From contig CAYGLV010000049.1 of assembly GCA_964351025.1 (NCBI GenBank), positions 1-18,786 of the forward strand: DNA of 18,786 bases. The letters run 5' to 3'. The notes below the pieces were generated by a model, which did no database searches, had not been told where the DNA came from, and worked only from the letters and a program-made list of their open reading frames with translations. Numbering within the stretch: the stretch's first letter is position 1; the number at the start of each line of letters is the position of its first letter. Source of the stretch: CAYGLV01 sp964351025. Lineage in GTDB: Bacteria > Actinomycetota > Thermoleophilia > Gaiellales > Gaiellaceae. A program made the translations under genes and the position numbers. Below are positions 14,108 to 18,786 of the stretch, piece after piece.

Positions 14108-16035
14108 GCCGGGACCTCCGTCTCGTGGTCGGGCTCGCCGAGGTAGGCGCGCCGAACATCGGTGTTCGCCCGAATCTCGTCGGGCGTGCCCTCTGCCAGC
14201 ACGGCGCCCCGATGGAACACCGTGATCCAGTCCGCGATGTCGAACACCACCTCCATGTCGTGCTCGACGAAGAGAACGGTGAGCCCCCGCTCGCGCGCAA
14301 CCTCCTGGATCAGCCGAGTGGCGAGCCGCGTCTCGAGCGGCGATAGTCCGGCCGTCGGCTCATCGAGCAGGATCACGTGCGAGTCGACGGCGAGCGCCGC
14401 GGCGAACTCGAGCGACCGCTGGTCGCCGTGGGAGAGCTCTGCCGCCGACACCGACGCGAAGTCGCCGAGACCGACGAGTTCGATCAGGCTGCGCGCGTGC
14501 TGGCGCGTCGAGGCGGAGTTCTTGCCGAACATGCGTACCGTCTCACCTCGGGCCGCAGCCGCCGCAAGAGTGAGGTTGTCCAGCGCCGACAAGGCCCAGA
14601 AGAGGTTGGCCTGCTGGAACGAGCGAGCCACGCCGCGCCCGACGATCCGCCACGGCGGTCGGGCGGTCACGTCTTTCCCGTCCAGCAGGATCGACCCGCC
14701 GTCGGGAGCGATAAGACCTGTGATGACGTTGAAGAAGGTGGTCTTGCCAGCCCCGTTGGGGCCGATGACGGCGTGGATGCTCCCCCGCTTCACGTCGAGG
14801 CTGACGTCTTCGAGCGCGACGAGCCCGCCGAAGGATTTGCCGATCGCCCTGACGCTGAGGACGGACGGCCCGGATCGGTCGGCGAGCGCAACCGCGGGGT
14901 CGGCAGCTCGGCCGACCGGCGGCGGCGCCGGAAGGTGGACTACCTCATACTCCTCTGCCACGGCCGACTCGTGTGGCTGAATGGTCGTTCCCCGCGCGCG
15001 GCGGACGAGGATGGCCCCGGTCGCGAGCAGCCACTCGACCATCCCTGCTAGCCCACCGCTCAACGTGAGCGCCACAGACAGCACGACGATCCCGAGGACC
15101 GTGTCCCAGAGAATCGTCTTGGACAGGACGTAGTCGAAGACGAACAGGTAGAAGACCGCGCCTGCGATCGGCCCGAGGATGTACCGCGTGCCGCCAATCA
15201 GGCAGACGATGAGCGCAAGCGCCGACCTGTTCCAGTCCACCTGGGCAGAGGTGATCTGCGTCTCGCCGACGACCATGAGCGCGCCCGCGAGGGCGCCGAA
15301 CGCGCCGGCCACGACAAACGCCGTGAGTTCGTAGCGCTTGACCCAGAGCCCGACGAACTCGGCACGTAGGCGGTTGTCGCGGATACCGCGCAACGCGTCC
15401 CCGAACGGGGAACGGGTGATCGCATACAGGACGCCCGTGGAGGCGGCGACGATTGCGAAGACGAACCAGTAGAGACGGTCCGCATGCTGAAAGGGAGAGA
15501 TGAAGGCCGGCGGGAAAACGCCGGTCGTTCCGTTCGTTCCACCGGTCAGGGACTGCCATCCGTGAGCCGTCGCCCAAATGAGCTGACCAACACCGAGTGT
15601 CAGCAGCGCGAAGTAGAGCTCCCGTCCCCGCAAGACGACGAAGCCGATCGCGAACGCCGCAACCGCTCCGATGGCCGGAGCGATGACTAAACCCGTCATC
15701 GACGACCACTCGAGCTTCGCCACCGGGATCGCCACCGCGTAGGCGCCGAGGCCGAAGAACATCGCGTGGCCGAAGCTGACAAGGCCGGTTGTGGAAACGA
15801 GGAGGTTTAGGCTGAGGGCGAGCAACCCGAGGTAGAGCGCCTGCTGCATCAGGAGCACCGTGCCCCGGTCCGCGTAGAGCGGAAGTAGCGCCGCCGCGAC
15901 GACGAGGAGCGCCGTCACTATCGTCAGTCCGCGCCGCGCGACGTCGCGCGCAGACGGGTCGGCGGCCATACTCCGCCGCAACTCGCCCGCCGCAGCGGTC
16001 AGCACGCTACGACGCGACCAAGTCCGAGCGCCCAC
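14104..16035 (-). CDS. Fused LivM-LivG: ABC permease joined to ATP-binding protein
   Basis: One frame encodes a LivM-type permease followed by a LivG-type ATPase, about 643 residues from the chosen start. The permease part has some ten hydrophobic segments and the family motifs LNLLVSTTGLVSFGHAMFFGLGAYAV and SPFGDALRGIRDNRLRAEFVG. A charged, Pro-rich linker follows (near APPPVGRAADP), then the ATPase with GPNGAGKTT, the LivG-like signature LSHGDQRSLE, VILLDEPTAGLSP and VEHDMEVVF. The start is uncertain: GTG at 16033-16035 with GGTGG just upstream is used; TTG at 16057-16059 would overlap the livH stop (TTGA), and ATG at 15967-15969 is the shortest choice. Upstream codons of the open frame lie within livH. 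The fusion implies a fixed one-to-one permease/ATPase stoichiometry on this side. Confidence 0.9.
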   Translation of the reverse strand: MGARTWSRRSVLTAAAGELRRSMAADPSARDVARRGLTIVTALLVVAAALLPLYADRGTVLLMQQALYLGLLALSLNLLVSTTGLVSFGHAMFFGLGAYAVAIPVAKLEWSSMTGLVIAPAIGAVAAFAIGFVVLRGRELYFALLTLGVGQLIWATAHGWQSLTGGTNGTTGVFPPAFISPFQHADRLYWFVFAIVAASTGVLYAITRSPFGDALRGIRDNRLRAEFVGLWVKRYELTAFVVAGAFGALAGALMVVGETQITSAQVDWNRSALALIVCLIGGTRYILGPIAGAVFYLFVFDYVLSKTILWDTVLGIVVLSVALTLSGGLAGMVEWLLATGAILVRRARGTTIQPHESAVAEEYEVVHLPAPPPVGRAADPAVALADRSGPSVLSVRAIGKSFGGLVALEDVSLDVKRGSIHAVIGPNGAGKTTFFNVITGLIAPDGGSILLDGKDVTARPPWRIVGRGVARSFQQANLFWALSALDNLTLAAAAARGETVRMFGKNSASTRQHARSLIELVGLGDFASVSAAELSHGDQRSLEFAAALAVDSHVILLDEPTAGLSPLETRLATRLIQEVARERGLTVLFVEHDMEVVFDIADWITVFHRGAVLAEGTPDEIRANTDVRRAYLGEPDHETEVPA

Positions 16036-16055
16036 TTTCCACCACCCGCCCAGCG

Positions 16056-16949
16056 TCAAGCCGCCCTCGTCCCGAAGAGACCTTGGGGCCTCAGGGCGAG
16101 GACGATCACGAGCACGGCGAAGACGATCGCAAGAGACGCCTGCGGCACCCACAGGATCCCGAGCGCCTCCGCCAAGCCGACGACGAGCGATGCGATGAAG
16201 GCACCCGCGAGACTCCCCAGCCCGCCAAGCACGATCACGACGAACGCGCGAATGATGGCGTTGACGGCGATCTCGGGACCGATCGCGCCCTGGAGGGAGA
16301 TCGCGGCACCGGCGATTCCGGCGAAGAAGCACCCGAGCGCGAAGACACCGGTGAAGAGCAGGCGTACGTTGACGCCCGATAGGTGGAGCAGCTGTGGGTC
16401 GGATACGGCCGCGCGGATCATCCGCCCGAGCCCGGTTCGATAGAGGATTGCCCAGAGAAGGATGGCGACCGCCAGGGCAAGCGCCATGAAGAAGAACTGG
16501 TACTTCGGGATCTGGGAGTCGAACAAGCGGACCCCACCCTGGAGGAACGGCGGCGTCTGCGTCGACTCGCCCTGAGCCCCCCAGACTTTGCGGACGATGC
16601 CGGCGATGATCAGGACGAAGGAGAAGGTCACGAGTAGCTGGGTTAAGAGCGCGCGACCGTAGACCGGCCGAAAGAACAGCACTTCGAGTACGGCTCCGAG
16701 CGCGGCGATCACGACGCCGGAGAGCAGCAGCACGAGCCAGAACGCCGCATTCCCGTACCCCACTACCGAGCTCAGCTCGAATGCGACGTATGCACCGAGC
16801 ATGTAGAGCGAGCCGTGCGCGAAGTTGACGATCCGGAGCGCCCCGAAGATGAGCGTGAGCCCGGAGGCGATGAGGAAGAGCACGGCGCCGGAGCCGAGGC
16901 CGAAGATGATCTGGACGAAGTAGCTGTTCGCTGTCGTTCCAAGTGCCAT
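16056..16949 (-). CDS. livH: Branched-chain amino acid type ABC transporter, permease LivH
   Basis: The 297-residue, highly hydrophobic inner-membrane product has the LivH pattern: FGLGSGAVLFLIASGLTLIFGALRIVNFAHGSLYMLGAY near the N-terminus, the GRMIRAAVSDPQLLHLSGVNV loop (the EAA-like contact with the ATPase) and the C-terminal VVIVLGGLGSLAGAFIASLVVG block. The ATG at 16947-16949 has GGAGG seven bases upstream and follows the binding-protein stop by 37 nt. Its stop lies within four bases of a possible TTG start of the fused livMG, so coupling is likely. Confidence 0.94.
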   Translation of the reverse strand: MALGTTANSYFVQIIFGLGSGAVLFLIASGLTLIFGALRIVNFAHGSLYMLGAYVAFELSSVVGYGNAAFWLVLLLSGVVIAALGAVLEVLFFRPVYGRALLTQLLVTFSFVLIIAGIVRKVWGAQGESTQTPPFLQGGVRLFDSQIPKYQFFFMALALAVAILLWAILYRTGLGRMIRAAVSDPQLLHLSGVNVRLLFTGVFALGCFFAGIAGAAISLQGAIGPEIAVNAIIRAFVVIVLGGLGSLAGAFIASLVVGLAEALGILWVPQASLAIVFAVLVIVLALRPQGLFGTRAA

Positions 16950-16986
16950 CGGCGGGCCTCCGTGCTCTTCCTCGCGTACCTCGACC

Positions 16987-18447
16987 CTAAGGGGTCGAGT
17001 AGCGGCCGAACTCCTCGTTGGCCTGGTCGGCCTCCTTTACCGCCTGGACAGCATCCTCGTACGCCGCCAGTGCGTCGGCGCCGACGTCGTTCGAAGTCAG
17101 CTCCGTCGCCTCCTCGGAGGTGAGGATGTCGTGCAGGCAGATGTTCGTGAAGTCGCTCAAGTCGTACGACGCGGGCACGGGCAGGGCCTCGTCAAAGCCA
17201 GTAAGCCCGACCTGCGCACAGTTGTCCGCCATGTGGTTGACCGGGTTCACCGGCGTCGGACCGACGTGGTACGGACCGTTGAATGTGAAGCTCCCAGACT
17301 CGACGAGCTCGGCCCACTTCTCCGGGTCGAGGCTTCCCGACTTCTCGATCAGCGCCTTGGACATGAGCACTCCGCTCCAGAAGGCCTGACCCCACGAAAG
17401 CGGAAGTGGATGGTCACTCGACCCGTACTGCTCGACGTAGGCGTCATGGAACCTCTGCCCGCTCGGGGTCAGAGCGAGCAGCTGCCACGCGCCGCGGTCG
17501 TAGGAGTACGAGTTCTCCGGGATCTGCCCGGCACTCTTCACGAGCTCCCAGCCCGGGGTATCGATGAGCCCCCCGATCGCCGGAGTCGAGTCGTGCCCGC
17601 CATCCTTCCACTGCTTCCAGAACGGAATCACGAAACCGGCGAAGAAGGCGCTGAAGATGCCGTCCGGCTCCTGCGCCATCACAGCGTTGATGAACGGCGT
17701 GAAGTTCTTCTCGTTGAACTCCGGGAACTGCTGCTGAACGATCTCGCCACCGTCGACGATCTGCTTGAAGTACTCGACGAAAGCCTTGGCGGCGTCCTGG
17801 CCGTATGCGTAGTTCGGAGCCAGAACGGCAGCGCGCTTCCAACCCTTGTCGGCGGCGAACCGCGCTGAGGCGCGGCCCTCGAGGAACGTCGACACTGCGG
17901 CGTGGAAGTTGAATCGCTCGAACTTGGGATCGAAGAACGGCTGATGGTCAGCCGCCTGGTTGGCGATCATCGGCTTACCTGCGGCCGTCGTCAGCGCGGT
18001 GACGGAAGCCATGCACCCTGAGCCCGTCGGGCCGAAGAAGACCGCGTACTTGTCGCCCTCGCTGAGGGCTTCCTTGTAGGCCCGCAGACACGGATCGACC
18101 TCCGGAAAACCCTCTTCCGCGATGACGAGCTCGAACGTGCAGCCAAGAATGCCGCCGTCCTCGTTGATGAGCCGCTCGGACAGCTTGGCAGCTCGTGCCG
18201 TCCCGAGACCGAGGTCGCCGCTCGCGCCCGCCAGGTCGATCGTCGTGAACGCCCGGACGACGCCGCCCGGGAACGGGCACTTCGCGGCCGCCGTCGTGCC
18301 GGCTTGCGTGGCCACCGTATCCTCAGTCGACGCAGCTTCGTTCCCCCCGCCGCAGCCGGCGGCGAGCACGGCGAGCACCGTGACCAGGGCGAGCAGAGCC
18401 GCCTTCGTCGAGGTGCGAAGCACCCGATTTCTTGCGCAAGTCTTCAT
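16987..18447 (-). CDS. Periplasmic-type substrate-binding lipoprotein of the LIV transporter
   Basis: From ATG 18445-18447 (GGAGGGAG a few bases upstream) the product has 486 residues. It begins with a basic n-region, a hydrophobic stretch and the lipobox LAAGC with the lipid-modified Cys at residue 32, then a Thr/Ala/Ser-rich linker. The rest is a type I periplasmic-binding fold (LivK-like): AKLSERLINEDGGILGCTFELVIAE, a GPTGSGCMASV ligand-loop region and VLAPNYAYGQDAAKAFVEYFKQ. At least six further Cys residues are present (for example CPF, GCTF, DPCL, SGCM, DNCA, NICL), which could form disulfides outside the membrane. It differs enough from LivK of enteric bacteria that I would not predict leucine as ligand. 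A longer frame start 15 codons upstream lacks a better binding site. Confidence 0.92.
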   Translation of the reverse strand: MKTCARNRVLRTSTKAALLALVTVLAVLAAGCGGGNEAASTEDTVATQAGTTAAAKCPFPGGVVRAFTTIDLAGASGDLGLGTARAAKLSERLINEDGGILGCTFELVIAEEGFPEVDPCLRAYKEALSEGDKYAVFFGPTGSGCMASVTALTTAAGKPMIANQAADHQPFFDPKFERFNFHAAVSTFLEGRASARFAADKGWKRAAVLAPNYAYGQDAAKAFVEYFKQIVDGGEIVQQQFPEFNEKNFTPFINAVMAQEPDGIFSAFFAGFVIPFWKQWKDGGHDSTPAIGGLIDTPGWELVKSAGQIPENSYSYDRGAWQLLALTPSGQRFHDAYVEQYGSSDHPLPLSWGQAFWSGVLMSKALIEKSGSLDPEKWAELVESGSFTFNGPYHVGPTPVNPVNHMADNCAQVGLTGFDEALPVPASYDLSDFTNICLHDILTSEEATELTSNDVGADALAAYEDAVQAVKEADQANEEFGRYSTP

Positions 18448-18513
18448 GCATCTCCCTCCGCCCGGGAGACCGGGCTCCGAAGTGAAGAACATTATTTTTT
18501 ATTCTCCTTGCCT

Positions 18514-18543
18514 ATTCTCATGCCGTCGCGCGAGGTCTGTCAA
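18514..18543 (-). promoter_or_regulatory. Predicted sigma-70-type promoter of the liv operon
   Basis: On the minus strand a perfect -35 TTGACA (18538-18543) is followed, after 18 bases, by GAGAAT (18514-18519), four of six matches to the -10 consensus. Transcription would begin near 18507, giving a leader of about 60 nt that includes an AT-rich stretch and the ribosome binding site of the lipoprotein gene. A small inverted repeat, GTCTG/CAGAC at 18535-18539 and 18545-18549, covers the -35 and could be an operator. Confidence 0.5.
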
Positions 18544-18554
18544 TCAGACGACCA

Positions 18555-18716
18555 GACGGGCTCTCGTCGAGACGCTCGTGATAAGAGAAGGACGTCCCGT
18601 AGATGCGCGTGAGCTGGGGTAGCGCTCGTGGCCGCGCCGGTACGCGTCGGCGAGCGAGGTCACCTTGGCGGTCTTGATCGGGCCCGAGTCTCGGAGGTCT
18701 GGGCCGTGGCAGAGAG
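18555..18716 (-). pseudogene. Decayed thrS fragment (ThrRS residues about 180-229)
   Basis: The minus strand encodes LCHGPDLRDSGPIK, then KVTSLADAY-RRG, which matches the intact ThrRS of this window at residues 180-207 (20 of 28 residues identical by my count). A one-base deletion then shifts the frame, and the match resumes as QLTRIYGTSF and fades near RLDE. The N-terminal 179 residues are missing, the editing-site His of the CxxxH motif is Asp, and everything after residue 229 is gone, so this is a non-functional remnant. It has the same orientation as the intact gene. The drift in sequence argues against a simple assembly repeat. Confidence 0.85.
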
Positions 18717-18717
18717 A

Positions 18718-18786
18718 TGAGCGCGTCAGCGCGGCGGAGCGTCGTCGAGAGCCGCATCCCGGATCGCCGCCGGCGCCCTCAGCCAG
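18718..18786. repeat. Diverged second copy of the MFS-gene 3' end and thrS upstream region
   Basis: This stretch resembles 4124-4190, which is the end of the MFS gene plus the gap before thrS: both contain GTCAGC-x-CGGCGGAGCGTC, CGAGAGC and CGCCGGCGCCC in order, with a three-base gap and scattered changes. It directly adjoins the thrS remnant, so the original order MFS-thrS is kept with about 545 nt deleted between. The MFS stop codon appears lost in this copy. The repeat runs off the window edge. Confidence 0.75.

Noticed and set aside
18555..18786. Assembly artefact as the explanation for the second thrS/MFS segment
   Set aside because: The copy differs by many substitutions, a one-base deletion and a large internal deletion, which an assembly duplication would not produce. 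A chimeric join from a related genome cannot be fully excluded.
1..18786. CRISPR array, tRNA or rRNA genes, transposases and phage genes
   Set aside because: Reading both strands showed no spaced direct repeats, no cloverleaf-like segment that I could recognise and no transposase or integrase frame. Small tRNAs can be missed by eye, but nearly all DNA is taken up by supported coding genes.

Overview
The window is GC-rich bacterial chromosome with dense, tightly packed genes. The thrS, infC, rpmI, rplT, trmH order, the frequent GTG/TTG starts and the fused LivM-LivG transporter subunit suggest a high-GC actinobacterium, possibly of the Thermoleophilia type. That assignment is an inference from gene style; there is no rRNA or tRNA gene in the window to fix it.

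Left part (1-4112): two small overlapping reading frames lie at the edge on the + strand. A minus-strand translation block follows, transcribed from right to left: thrS (threonyl-tRNA synthetase), a structured leader, infC (IF-3), rpmI (L35), rplT (L20) and a SpoU/TrmH-type RNA methyltransferase. The infC frame runs 137 nt into rpmI in another frame.

Middle part (4149-13222): a catabolic region in two divergent arms around a FadR/FCD-type GntR regulator. The minus arm encodes an HpcH/CitE-type acyl-CoA lyase, a CaiB/BaiF CoA transferase, an isochorismatase-family amidohydrolase, a zinc-dependent dehydrogenase of quinone-oxidoreductase type, a DehI-like protein with an internal repeat, and an MFS permease. 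Most junctions are stop/start overlaps or very short gaps. The plus arm encodes GntR, an amidase-signature hydrolase and a PuuE-like (metal-independent allantoinase / cyclic amidase) polysaccharide-deacetylase-fold enzyme. An 18-bp perfect hairpin ends this arm and faces the next operon.

Right part (13394-18447): a complete branched-chain-amino-acid-type ABC importer on the minus strand (livK lipoprotein, livH, fused livM-livG, livF) with a recognisable promoter upstream. It probably feeds the catabolic arms, judged only by position.

The right edge (about 18555-18786) holds a decayed second copy of the thrS/MFS junction, in the same orientation as the intact one at 3425-4190. The catabolic and transport block therefore lies between two direct copies of that junction, which suggests a past duplication or insertion there.

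Working model (inference): the importer or the MFS protein brings in a cyclic imide, hydantoin or ureide. The PuuE-like enzyme opens the ring, the amidase and isochorismatase-type hydrolase remove nitrogen, the CoA transferase activates the resulting acid, and the lyase splits the CoA ester to central metabolites, under GntR control.
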